Assembly: GCF_025685685.1 (NCBI RefSeq)
Contig: NZ_JAGSYH010000003.1
Coordinates: 310,001-374,000, forward strand
Reading direction: 5' to 3'
Length of the DNA stretch: 64,000 nt
Source of the DNA: Acidicapsa dinghuensis
Lineage (GTDB): Bacteria > Acidobacteriota > Terriglobia > Terriglobales > Acidobacteriaceae
The notes under the pieces were generated by a model. The model had not been told where the DNA came from, made no database searches, and saw only the letters and a list, made by a program, of their open reading frames with translations. Position numbers and translations under genes: made by a program. This document shows, piece after piece, positions 1 through 7,845 of the stretch; position 1 is the stretch's first letter; each line of letters begins with the position of its first letter.

Positions 1-510
1 GCGCAGGTGATGATGGCGTGGGTCACGGACTCACCCCACTGGGCTAATAATCGCAGCACTTCCCTCACCTATCGCATGCTGGTCTCGATGCAGGGATCGC
101 TCGGCATTGGCGGCAATCTCAATAAGTGGAGCGATGAGGAACTGGCTACAGCAAAACGGCTGATTGCTTCTTATCATCAGGTGCAAAAGACCATCACGCA
201 AGGTAGCCTGTACCGGTTGATTTCGCCTACCAACGGCAGCGAATTTTCTGCTACCGAGACGGTGTCTCCGGACAAATCTCAGGCCGTCTTCTTTGCCTTT
301 GTGCATTCGACGCAGGAGGGACGCAGTTTTCCAAGACTTCAGCTCTTGGGTCTTGATCCTGCAGCGGAATATGCTCTGACCAGCATCGAAGGTAAAACGC
401 TGCCGGGTACGCCTGAACATGCCAGCGGGGCCTGGTGGATGAATCACGGTGTCGATATCGACCTACATGGAGACTTTCAGGGAGCGGCTTTCCGGCTCGA
501 CCGCCGCTAA
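1..510 (+). CDS. Alpha-galactosidase (GH36), C-terminal part
   Basis: Open frame running in from the left edge and stopping at TAA 508-510, so the 5' end lies outside the window. The visible 167-169 residues include QVMMAWVTDSPHW near the start and GVDIDLHGDFQGAAFRLDR at the end. This matches the end of the catalytic barrel and the beta-sandwich tail of bacterial GH36 alpha-galactosidases, which release terminal alpha-linked galactose from oligosaccharides. The catalytic aspartates would lie upstream and cannot be checked. It converges with the secreted protein at 579-1733. The family call is by recognition of the C-terminus only; another GH36/GH31-like enzyme is possible. Confidence 0.72.
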   Translation, partial: AQVMMAWVTDSPHWANNRSTSLTYRMLVSMQGSLGIGGNLNKWSDEELATAKRLIASYHQVQKTITQGSLYRLISPTNGSEFSATETVSPDKSQAVFFAFVHSTQEGRSFPRLQLLGLDPAAEYALTSIEGKTLPGTPEHASGAWWMNHGVDIDLHGDFQGAAFRLDRR

Positions 511-517
511 TGTTAAA

Positions 518-557
518 AGCGCGTGCGTGCATTTTGTGGCTAATGCATACGCGCGCT
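518..557 (-). terminator. Imperfect hairpin between convergent genes
   Basis: Inverted repeat, arms 518-532 and 543-557 (outer AGCGCG pairs with CGCGCT, inner TGCAT pairs with ATGCA, with mismatches between). Read on the minus strand it is followed by CTTTTAAC, so it may end the minus-strand gene at 579-1733. The stem is imperfect. Confidence 0.4.
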
Positions 558-578
558 CCTGACGATGAGCCGATGTAA

Positions 579-1733
579 CTATTTACTCGCCGGTGGCACG
601 AATGCCTTGCGGATCGAGGAGTTCGAAAATACAGAGTTTGCGTTTACTGCGCTCGATTCACCAGGAAGCATAGCGGAACGCACAGGAACGGATGGCGCCG
701 GCATCACCACGGGACGCTGGGAAACCATGAGCGCAGCGGCAGTACGCGTGGGAGTGGTTAAGGTGGTGGATTCCACGGACGCTACATCTGGCAGCGCCAC
801 CGTGTGAACCGGCGCGGCTGGCGCCAGCGGAGCGGCCGAGAGATTTACCAGTAAAGCCGAGCGCGTGTTCTGCGAATGGATAATTAACTGAGCAGAGGTC
901 GAATCAGACCAGATGGCAGCTTTGACAAACATGCCGGAATCGCCGCGCAAACCGGCTATAAAAGCTGGCTGCTCCTCAGAGTCAGTGCTACGCTGACCGG
1001 CGAGGGCGAGCCGCACCGATGGTGCGTTGTCTGTGGAAACAGTGGCAGTTTCAAGTGTGCTCTTACCGGCAACCCAGCCGTCCGGTGCAGCTCCACCAAC
1101 AATCGCAAGCGTGCCATAACCGACCACAAAGGTATAGTTCGGCGAAGAAAGAGTCCCAGGATTGCCCTTGATAACGTAGTTTGCGTGCATGCCGGGATTC
1201 GTCGCTGTTGTAGTGAGTGTTGGATTGCCCGTAATGTGAGCCGTATCCGCAGTGTCGCTGTTCACAAATCCTACAAGTGAGTAGTTGGCGACGATGGGAA
1301 TTTCGCTGCCTGCTGGCGAAACGATATTGTCTGGGACAACTGTGAGAGGCGCCTTATCAATCTGGAGATTGGGAAATTCAACACGCGTCCTCGCATCTCC
1401 AGATATCTGGGCAGATGCTTCCGTGATGCAGACTTCGAGGCCTGTGGCATTCACACTGGCGAGGCCGTTGCCATCGGAGATCGCATAAGAAGGAGTGATG
1501 CCTACACCGCGACCTGGAGTGAATTCAACCCGGACACCTGCGACCGGGCGATGCGCAACAGTGTCAACAGCACGCACCACCAGAGGATCGGCAAACGCAG
1601 ACCCGTACGTCGTCACTTGATCTGATCCGCGCAGAACCTGAAGGCTTGTCGCCGCACTTGCGGGCAGAGCAACACTCGCGAACAAAATTGAGATCGGAAG
1701 TAAAGAACCAAAGAAATGTCGCGATGGACTCAT
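579..1733 (-). CDS. Secreted Ig-like/MBG-type repeat protein
   Basis: 384 aa. A hydrophobic signal peptide (about residues 8-28, ending ALPASAA) is followed by an Ig-like region near 30-125 (VEFTPGRGVGITPS, GLASVNATG, as in Big_1/invasin-type modules). An MBG-like module lies near 128-220 (IDKAPLTV, GNPTL, SSPNYTFVVGYGTLAIVGG). The last 160 residues are low-complexity, Ala/Thr/Val/Ser-rich, with no recognised domain. The ATG is backed by a strong GGGGGAGG Shine-Dalgarno five bases upstream. No enzymatic residues are visible; a surface or extracellular structural role is inferred only from the signal peptide and Ig-like repeats. Confidence 0.7.
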   Translation of the reverse strand: MSPSRHFFGSLLPISILFASVALPASAATSLQVLRGSDQVTTYGSAFADPLVVRAVDTVAHRPVAGVRVEFTPGRGVGITPSYAISDGNGLASVNATGLEVCITEASAQISGDARTRVEFPNLQIDKAPLTVVPDNIVSPAGSEIPIVANYSLVGFVNSDTADTAHITGNPTLTTTATNPGMHANYVIKGNPGTLSSPNYTFVVGYGTLAIVGGAAPDGWVAGKSTLETATVSTDNAPSVRLALAGQRSTDSEEQPAFIAGLRGDSGMFVKAAIWSDSTSAQLIIHSQNTRSALLVNLSAAPLAPAAPVHTVALPDVASVESTTLTTPTRTAAALMVSQRPVVMPAPSVPVRSAMLPGESSAVNANSVFSNSSIRKAFVPPASK

Positions 1734-2234
1734 GGAAACCTCCCCCTTAGAAACTTCCGATCATGCAAGGAAGTTGTGTCAGGACTCGGAATCCCGTTTC
1801 CTCAGGAAGTACGCCGCTGATCAGGGTTTATCCTGAGTATCTGGGTAAGATGGAGAGCAGAACTATCCAACTTTGTCTTATCTTGCTACGACTTTCCCAT
1901 TTGTCGATGGCAAAATAGGCACTAAAAACAAATGTCCTTCGTAATAGTTACCTAAAAATTAGCGGTGTGAAAAATGTTTGCCCCTCAAACAAGAACATTG
2001 AAATAGGCCTTCACCGCATTCTTATTGCATAATTGTGCAATCTCTGGCGCTTTACAGGCCGGGAAATGCGTTGACGGTGTTATTTAAATACTTCGAAACA
2101 AATTTGGGTCAGATGGGGCCTGATCGAATGGAACAACTTCTCTGAAAGATTTCAGCCATGGAGAAAAGCATGAAACGACCTCAGTGCTCCCTGCCAATCC
2201 GATATGCATGCCCCATTGAGGTTAGAATGCAACC
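1734..2234. other. Gene-poor upstream region
   Basis: About 500 bases with no convincing coding frame. The part near 1840-2060 is more AT-rich than its surroundings and probably holds the promoter of the secreted Ig-like gene. A 7-bp inverted repeat (1752-1758 AACTTCC, 1769-1775 GGAAGTT) sits just upstream of that gene's ribosome site. I see no RNA gene. Confidence 0.4.
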
Positions 2235-2318
2235 ATGAGCCTGACCAATAAGATCTGGGGTGCTCTAATCGTCTTGCTCTTGCTTCTGTTGGTGAAGGAA
2301 TTGCGATCAAAACATTAA
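2235..2318 (+). CDS. Candidate 27-aa single-pass membrane protein
   Basis: ATG at 2235 to TAA at 2318 encodes 27 residues: MSLTNKIWG, then a hydrophobic run ALIVLLLLLLV, then KELRSKH. The short polar N-terminus, 11-residue Leu/Ile/Val core and basic C-terminus resemble known bacterial small membrane proteins. A GAGG lies 13 bases upstream, which is long for a ribosome site. A perfect 11-bp hairpin lies about 140 bases downstream (2457-2485). No homologue is recognised. It may be a chance frame. Confidence 0.35.
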   Translation: MSLTNKIWGALIVLLLLLLVKELRSKH

Positions 2319-2456
2319 TCGACTTATCTGCAGCCTTTGAAGAATCATGTTCGACATTTCGGCGATGCCGACACGTTCCCGTCTGACAGTTTGAATTCAG
2401 GCGGAGAATGCTGGAAAGTAATCGCCAATCAATGGTTTCAGATAGGTCTTCACACA

Positions 2457-2485
2457 ATGGCAGCCTCTGATGAGGAGGCTGCCAT
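2457..2485 (+). terminator. Perfect 11-bp hairpin without T-run
   Basis: Arms ATGGCAGCCTC (2457-2467) and its exact complement (2475-2485) around a 7-base loop. No U-tract follows on either strand, so it is not a textbook intrinsic terminator. It has no annotated gene directly upstream except the 27-aa frame at 2235-2318. It could mark the 3' end of a short transcript. Confidence 0.35.
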
Positions 2486-2659
2486 CTCCCCTCACTGCAA
2501 ACTTTTCTCAGCCGGATCTGGCTTCTGTACCAGGCATGGTTCAAAGTGTGCCCTCATCCCGGTCGGAATTTGCCTGGTTTTGTGTCTTCATTGGCGAAGA
2601 CAAGCAGTTTGGGATAGACTTCGTTAGATTTGAGTAATCGTTTTCTCGGAGAGTCTGGC

Positions 2660-4237
2660 ATGGCTATTGTTGCTGGTGTCGACTTCGGCACGCTCAGCGT
2701 GCGGGTCACTTTAGTTCACAGTGAACGCGGACCGGCAGGAACAGCCTCAGCGGAATATCCCCTGCACCGGCGGAGAGAAGATCCGGACTACGCGACGCAA
2801 TCGCACGCCGACCAGATGCAAGCTCTCCAGCAGGCAACAAGAGCCGTGCTGGAGCAGACCGGAATACCCGGCGAAGATGTAGCTGCGATTGCTCTCGATA
2901 CCACCGGCTCCAGCGTAATTCCCGTCGACGGCCAACTACAGCCGCTGGATGAGTACTACCTCTGGTGCGATCATCGCGCAAAATCTGAGGCCGAAGAGAT
3001 TACAGAGCGAGCTCATGCAGCGGGTCTCGAAGCAATCGAGTGGTGTGGTGGTGTGTATTCGCATGAGTGGGGCTTCGCAAAGTTGCTGCATTGGCTGCGG
3101 CATAACCCTGAAAAGCACGAGGCGTTCGCCACAGCGCTGGAACATTGCGATATGGTTGCGGCTACGCTCTGCGGAGTGAAATCTGTCGAAGACCTGAAGC
3201 GCAGCGCTTGCGCCATGGGCCACAAGTGGCTATGGAATCCAAGATGGGGAGGCTTCCCTTCTGAAGAATTTCTCGCCTCGGTCGATCCGCTGCTGGCAGG
3301 TGTTCGCAAAAAGATGGGCGGTCAATTTCTGACTTCAGAGCACATTGCCGGATATCTCTCAGAAGAGTGGGCGGCCCGGCTCGGTTTAAGAGCCGGAATT
3401 CCGATTCCGGTCGGAGCTTTTGACGCGCATTGGGATGCCATCGGAGCGCATGTTCGCGAAGGCGATGTGGTGAATGTCGTGGGCACCTCCACCTGCATTA
3501 TTGCCATGGCAAAGCAGGCATCGCTTGTGCCCGGCGTCTGCGGTGTGGTGCCGGGCAGCGTGCATCCGGACTACACCGGCATTGAGGCAGGACTCTCAGC
3601 TACCGGGGATATTTTTGAAGCCATCGCCAGACGTGCAGGCACAACCGTTGCGGCGCTTTCCCAAGGGCTCGATTCATATCGCGCGGGGCAAACAGGCCTG
3701 TTGCGCTTGAGCTGGGATAATGGAGATCGCACAGTTCTGGTCAACCCAGAACTTGGCGGCGTAACGCTGGGCTGGAATCTGCTGCACACTGCGCAGGATG
3801 AATTGTTCGCAGCGATTGAAGGCACCGCATTCCACACGCGCATCATTCTCGAACGAATGGCGGAGTATGGCGTCCGCGTAGACCGTGTCATCAATGCAGG
3901 CGGCATTCCGCAGCGCAATGAGGTACTCAACCATGTTTACGCAAATGTGCTGAATAAGCCGGTGCTTGTGCCCGCTGGCGTGCCGACAAGCCTGGGCAGC
4001 GGCATCTTCGCACTGCTGGCGGCAAAGATCTACCCCACGATTGAAGCAGCACAAGAGCAAGTTTGCCTTCCTCTGCGCACAGTGGCGCCCGATCCAGTTG
4101 CGGCGTCGGTTTATGAGAGGCTTTACAAGCACTATCGCGATCTCTACTTTGCGCTTGGTCGTCGCGACGCATCCGCTATTGCGCTGGGTGGCGTCATGCC
4201 GGCGCTTCGAGCAATTGCTGCAGAAGCTCGATCCTGA
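2660..4237 (+). CDS. araB: Ribulokinase
   Basis: 525 aa FGGY-family kinase that phosphorylates L-ribulose to L-ribulose-5-phosphate in arabinose catabolism. Visible features are the N-terminal phosphate loop GVDFGTLSVR, the sugar-site stretch ALDTTGSSV, WCDHRA, GGVYSHEWGFAKLLHW, and the C-terminal ATP-site segments GTSTCI and INAGGIPQRN. Length is close to the 550-570 aa of known AraB. I chose the ATG at 2660 because GGAGAG sits six bases upstream; the TTG at 2630 would add ten residues with no family match. No araA or araD is adjacent, so it is not in a classic ara operon here. Confidence 0.92.
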   Translation: MAIVAGVDFGTLSVRVTLVHSERGPAGTASAEYPLHRRREDPDYATQSHADQMQALQQATRAVLEQTGIPGEDVAAIALDTTGSSVIPVDGQLQPLDEYYLWCDHRAKSEAEEITERAHAAGLEAIEWCGGVYSHEWGFAKLLHWLRHNPEKHEAFATALEHCDMVAATLCGVKSVEDLKRSACAMGHKWLWNPRWGGFPSEEFLASVDPLLAGVRKKMGGQFLTSEHIAGYLSEEWAARLGLRAGIPIPVGAFDAHWDAIGAHVREGDVVNVVGTSTCIIAMAKQASLVPGVCGVVPGSVHPDYTGIEAGLSATGDIFEAIARRAGTTVAALSQGLDSYRAGQTGLLRLSWDNGDRTVLVNPELGGVTLGWNLLHTAQDELFAAIEGTAFHTRIILERMAEYGVRVDRVINAGGIPQRNEVLNHVYANVLNKPVLVPAGVPTSLGSGIFALLAAKIYPTIEAAQEQVCLPLRTVAPDPVAASVYERLYKHYRDLYFALGRRDASAIALGGVMPALRAIAAEARS

Positions 4238-4256
4238 CATCTGACTGGAGTATCGA

Positions 4257-6326
4257 TTATTCCTGCGTTTCTAGATAGAGGACGGCCGTTTGTAATTCGC
4301 GGAAACGATCGATGGTGTGTTGCGTGTACTCTCCATGGTGCGGATCGGCAATCAGATCGGCACAAGGCCCCTCACAAGCTGCCATAAACGGAAAGGCAGG
4401 ATCCTGTAATTTGGCCTTTTGTTCAACAGAAGCAGCAAAGGCATCGAGATCATGTTGCATCCCTTGCCGCATCCTAATCATCTCCGGATTATGAATAAAC
4501 TCTTTATCCCCACGCCGAAGCTCGGAAAGCTCATTCCATAGCAATGAAACAGCGGTCAAGGCCGCCCCAAGAATGGATTGCGCCTCACGCATGTGACGCT
4601 CACGATCAACGCCAAAGTCATACTCCACAGCGTCGTTCATCGAGCGTATGGAAGCCATTGTCTTACCTATGTGATCGCGCAGCACGTCGGTTTGCTGAAT
4701 GAGACGTTCGTGCGGCAACGCTTCCAATTCCATCTGAAACAAACGGCTTTCCTCTTGCAGGATCGACGCAAAAGCGCGTCGCATGATCGTAACGGTACGT
4801 ACAGGCCACATTTGGTCAAAGACAAACCACATGACAATAAGCGCAACGAGAATACCGATAAGGCGGTCACGTGGCGGAGCGAGCTCTGTCGGAGGCTGAA
4901 AGTCCTCAAATGCGACAAGGTAGAAAGAGAAAGCGATCTGCCACCCAACGTAGCCAAATTGGCGGCCTCCCGCGATCCAGGCAGATGCAAAGGCAATACA
5001 ACCAACCAGCACGACCAACGATGTGATCGAGTCCATGTAGGGAAACAAGAAGATCGCACTGCCCAGTCCCAGGATGAGGCCTCCGATAAGCGCGCCGGCG
5101 AAGCGAAAGAGAAATCTTTGCTTCAGAGCTCCGGTCGAGCTGAGTCCTGCGATTAAGACCGTAGTTACCGAAGTAGAAATGCCGGGCCAATCAACCCCCC
5201 AATAAAAGAGATAGCAAAGCGTCGCGCAGAGGCTGATCTTCAGCCCGAAATACCAGGTTTGCTTATTGTGAAACGCACCCGGAATGAAGAGCGGAACTTT
5301 TGCCGAAGGAAGCGCTACCAGATTCTTGTCACGCGCCGAGCTAAAATCATGTGGCATCGAGGCAATGATGTGCAGGTTGCCCTCGACACGATCAAGGAGA
5401 GTCTCGGTCTCTCCAAAGCCCGGAGTACGATATCCCTCATGCTGAGGGACTCGATCATCCAGTAGCGCTTCACATTCTTTTGCTATCTGAGCACAGCGTT
5501 CCCGGGTCACAGGATCATCGACCGTGGCATACTGCAGACCAAAAGCTGACGCCACGTCCATAAGCTGCGCCAGCATGGTGATACGAACGCGCGTTCCGAT
5601 AGGAAGATCGCCCACATCAAGATTACGGTCTACCACGGTGTTATAGAGGCGCTGCATTCCCGACTGACCGGCTACGGCCAGGCGCGAAACACTCATAACA
5701 GCGTCGCCAATCCTCTTTGCATCCGCGCCTTCGGCGTAAAGCGAAAACATTCTTGCAAGCGCACGATACCTGTTGCGCCGTTCCGCAATCAGTTGTTGAG
5801 CAGGATTCCTGGCGGCAAAAATGTATTCGATTGCTACCGACGATCCAACCGCGATGCCGGTCGCGGCCAGAATCCAAAGCGATGTTTTCACCAGTGGATT
5901 GGCTGGAGCACGCCGCTCCCATAACGCAATCAGCGTGCAAAAAATGAATCCCCACATGGATCCCAGCGTTGGAAGAGTGGTAGAAGCTACAAAAGTTCCC
6001 GCAATAAAGGAGACGACAATCACGCCTAAAACACGTGCTGCCGGATCATTATCTGTGATGGCGACCAAGGTCAGCTCTGTCGCTACAGCCAGCATGAGAG
6101 TAATGAGCGACATAATGCCGGAACGAAGCGAAATCGATGGATTGTCACGCCCGATGATAAAGATAAAAAACAAAGCCACCGACGCAAACGGCACCTGCCA
6201 GACCATCAGTAATATGAGCGTGATAAGGCTGGCAAGCGTGATACGCAGGCTTGCGCTCAGACGGCCTTCGGTCGGCTGCAGGTCGAGCCGGATGCGTTCG
6301 GCCCAGATGGACGCGCGACTGGGCAT
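4257..6326 (-). CDS. FUSC-family inner-membrane efflux protein (MdtO/AaeB-like)
   Basis: 689 aa. Two blocks of closely packed membrane helices (about residues 25-175 and 345-490) are separated by a soluble helical region, with a soluble C-terminus of about 200 residues. This is the layout of FUSC/AaeB-type proteins that pump aromatic acids and other compounds. It is the last gene of a four-gene minus-strand operon, starting six bases after the HlyD gene. The order (outer-membrane factor, YtcA, HlyD, FUSC) contains the same four parts as E. coli ytcA-mdtNOP, so I call it the MdtO-like component. Substrate cannot be read from sequence. It converges with araB with only 19 bases between them. Confidence 0.85.
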   Translation of the reverse strand: MPSRASIWAERIRLDLQPTEGRLSASLRITLASLITLILLMVWQVPFASVALFFIFIIGRDNPSISLRSGIMSLITLMLAVATELTLVAITDNDPAARVLGVIVVSFIAGTFVASTTLPTLGSMWGFIFCTLIALWERRAPANPLVKTSLWILAATGIAVGSSVAIEYIFAARNPAQQLIAERRNRYRALARMFSLYAEGADAKRIGDAVMSVSRLAVAGQSGMQRLYNTVVDRNLDVGDLPIGTRVRITMLAQLMDVASAFGLQYATVDDPVTRERCAQIAKECEALLDDRVPQHEGYRTPGFGETETLLDRVEGNLHIIASMPHDFSSARDKNLVALPSAKVPLFIPGAFHNKQTWYFGLKISLCATLCYLFYWGVDWPGISTSVTTVLIAGLSSTGALKQRFLFRFAGALIGGLILGLGSAIFLFPYMDSITSLVVLVGCIAFASAWIAGGRQFGYVGWQIAFSFYLVAFEDFQPPTELAPPRDRLIGILVALIVMWFVFDQMWPVRTVTIMRRAFASILQEESRLFQMELEALPHERLIQQTDVLRDHIGKTMASIRSMNDAVEYDFGVDRERHMREAQSILGAALTAVSLLWNELSELRRGDKEFIHNPEMIRMRQGMQHDLDAFAASVEQKAKLQDPAFPFMAACEGPCADLIADPHHGEYTQHTIDRFRELQTAVLYLETQE

Positions 6327-6332
6327 GTCTGG

Positions 6333-7562
6333 TTATCTCACCACGGTTACAGCGGTTGAACCGATGCGAAAGAGTTTTGGATCAGGATCCTGAATCCGAA
6401 TGCGCACCGGGAAGCGCGATGAGAGATGCACCCAGTTCAATGTGCGCTCAATACTTGGCAGACCCTCAGCGACAGAGGAATCCTCGGGCAATACTCCAAA
6501 ACCGATGCTTTCGACTACACCTTTGAACTTGCGATCGGGGTGCTCCATCAGATAGACATCGACGGGAGAACCAAGGTGAATTTCTTTCAGTTTGGTTTCA
6601 CGATAGTTCGCAATGACGTACCAGGTCGTGGTGTCGATCAAGGTAAATAGTGGAGCTCCGGGATGCGCGTAGGCACCCACCGAGATATTGAGATTGGTGA
6701 CATAAGCGTCAAAAGGTGCAACGACGCGGCACCGCTCAAGATCGAGCCGCGCCTGATCGATGCGCGCAGCCTTTGCCGGGCGCTCTGATTTCAACGTAAC
6801 CAGCGTATCCACTGTATGGATAGCCTGACCGAGCTTAGCCTGCGATGCAACTGCGGCGGCATCGGCCTCCTGCCTGCGCGACAAGGACTGTGCCTGTTGA
6901 GCTTGGGCTTCCTGCAGCGCCGCCTGCGCCTGATCGTAGTTGCCTTGAGCGACGCGAAGGGCCGTGCGCGTCTCATCCACTTGCTCTACAGTTACGTATT
7001 GCTTCTGCAGCAATGGCTCGATGCGGTTGAGGTTATTGGTTGCTAGCTTAAGCTGAGCCTCTGCGGCAACGACTGCCGCTTTCGCGCGTTCCACCGCGGC
7101 TTTACTTACATCCACAACACGCCCTGCGGTTTCTACTCCGGTCGAAGACTGATGCAACCCGGCGCGAGCTGCTTCTACGCCGCTGCGTTCCGCAGCAATA
7201 CGGCGTTCTTCATCGAGAATCTGCCCTTCGAGGGTCTGCTGATCCGCCAATGCCTGTTGCAGCGCATATTCATATGGACGAGGATCAATCTCGAACAGCA
7301 GATCTCCCTTTTTTACATAGGCATTGTCTTTGATCGGCAACCGAACCAGCCATCCGCTAACCTGCGGAACGATGCCAATGTAATTCGCCCAAACGCTCGC
7401 ATCATCCGTCCGCGGATAAAGATCGGTGAGCAGGATTGCGAGCACCAGTGCGACTACGGCGCCTCCTGTAACGAGAATGCGGACATTACGGCCGATTCGC
7501 TTGCGCCTGGCCAGTTCGACGTCGCGCTCAATGTCTACGGCTGAATTGCTGGCAGCACTCAT
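6333..7562 (-). CDS. HlyD/EmrA-family periplasmic adaptor (MdtN-like)
   Basis: 409 aa membrane fusion protein. One N-terminal transmembrane helix (about residues 28-47, ILVTGGAVVALVLAILLTDL) is followed by a biotinyl-lipoyl half-motif (VSGWLVRLPIKDNAYVKKGD). A long alpha-helical hairpin (about 100-270, Ala/Gln-rich, repeated QAALQEAQAQQAQ type) follows, then the second lipoyl half and beta-barrel (VVAPFDAYVTNLNISVGAY). Such adaptors bridge an inner-membrane pump to a TolC-type duct. It lies seven bases after the ytcA-like gene and six before the FUSC gene, so translation is probably coupled. Confidence 0.9.
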   Translation of the reverse strand: MSAASNSAVDIERDVELARRKRIGRNVRILVTGGAVVALVLAILLTDLYPRTDDASVWANYIGIVPQVSGWLVRLPIKDNAYVKKGDLLFEIDPRPYEYALQQALADQQTLEGQILDEERRIAAERSGVEAARAGLHQSSTGVETAGRVVDVSKAAVERAKAAVVAAEAQLKLATNNLNRIEPLLQKQYVTVEQVDETRTALRVAQGNYDQAQAALQEAQAQQAQSLSRRQEADAAAVASQAKLGQAIHTVDTLVTLKSERPAKAARIDQARLDLERCRVVAPFDAYVTNLNISVGAYAHPGAPLFTLIDTTTWYVIANYRETKLKEIHLGSPVDVYLMEHPDRKFKGVVESIGFGVLPEDSSVAEGLPSIERTLNWVHLSSRFPVRIRIQDPDPKLFRIGSTAVTVVR

Positions 7563-7569
7563 GCTTCAC

Positions 7570-7845
7570 CTACCGGAACAGAACAAGCCATAAAAGGCAT
7601 GTGATGAGGATGACGGAGCAGGGATAGAAAAGAGCCAGAGGTCCTACCTCCTGCTCGATGCGATAGCGGAGCAGCAAATAACGCACGCCAAAGGTGAGAA
7701 TGACTCCAAGAGTGAGGCACACAAGCCACACAGGGAAAAATGAACCAATGATGTCGATAGAAGGCGCTCTGCTGCATCCGAGACAGCTCAACGCCGCGCT
7801 CAGCGCCATAACGGTAGTGACTCTCTTCTGGAAGCTTTCGATCAT
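7570..7845 (-). CDS. ytcA: YtcA-family small lipoprotein/membrane protein
   Basis: 91 aa. The N-terminal hydrophobic segment ends in CLGCS, a plausible though non-ideal lipobox. Then comes APSIDIIGSFFPVWLVC and two transmembrane segments. The pattern (Cys-Ser, then xP.I.xIG.xxPxWxxC, then two hydrophobic helices, about 91 aa) is as I remember E. coli YtcA, which also sits beside mdtNOP. Its ATG overlaps the stop of the outer-membrane factor gene (ATGA, 7842-7845), and the HlyD gene starts seven bases later. Its function is not established even in enterobacteria; context implies a helper subunit of the tripartite pump. Confidence 0.75.
   Translation of the reverse strand: MIESFQKRVTTVMALSAALSCLGCSRAPSIDIIGSFFPVWLVCLTLGVILTFGVRYLLLRYRIEQEVGPLALFYPCSVILITCLLWLVLFR

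Noticed and set aside
2152..2544. 130-codon minus-strand and 96-codon plus-strand frames upstream of araB
   Set aside because: No ribosome site and no domain, with composition unlike the neighbours; a perfect hairpin lies inside both.
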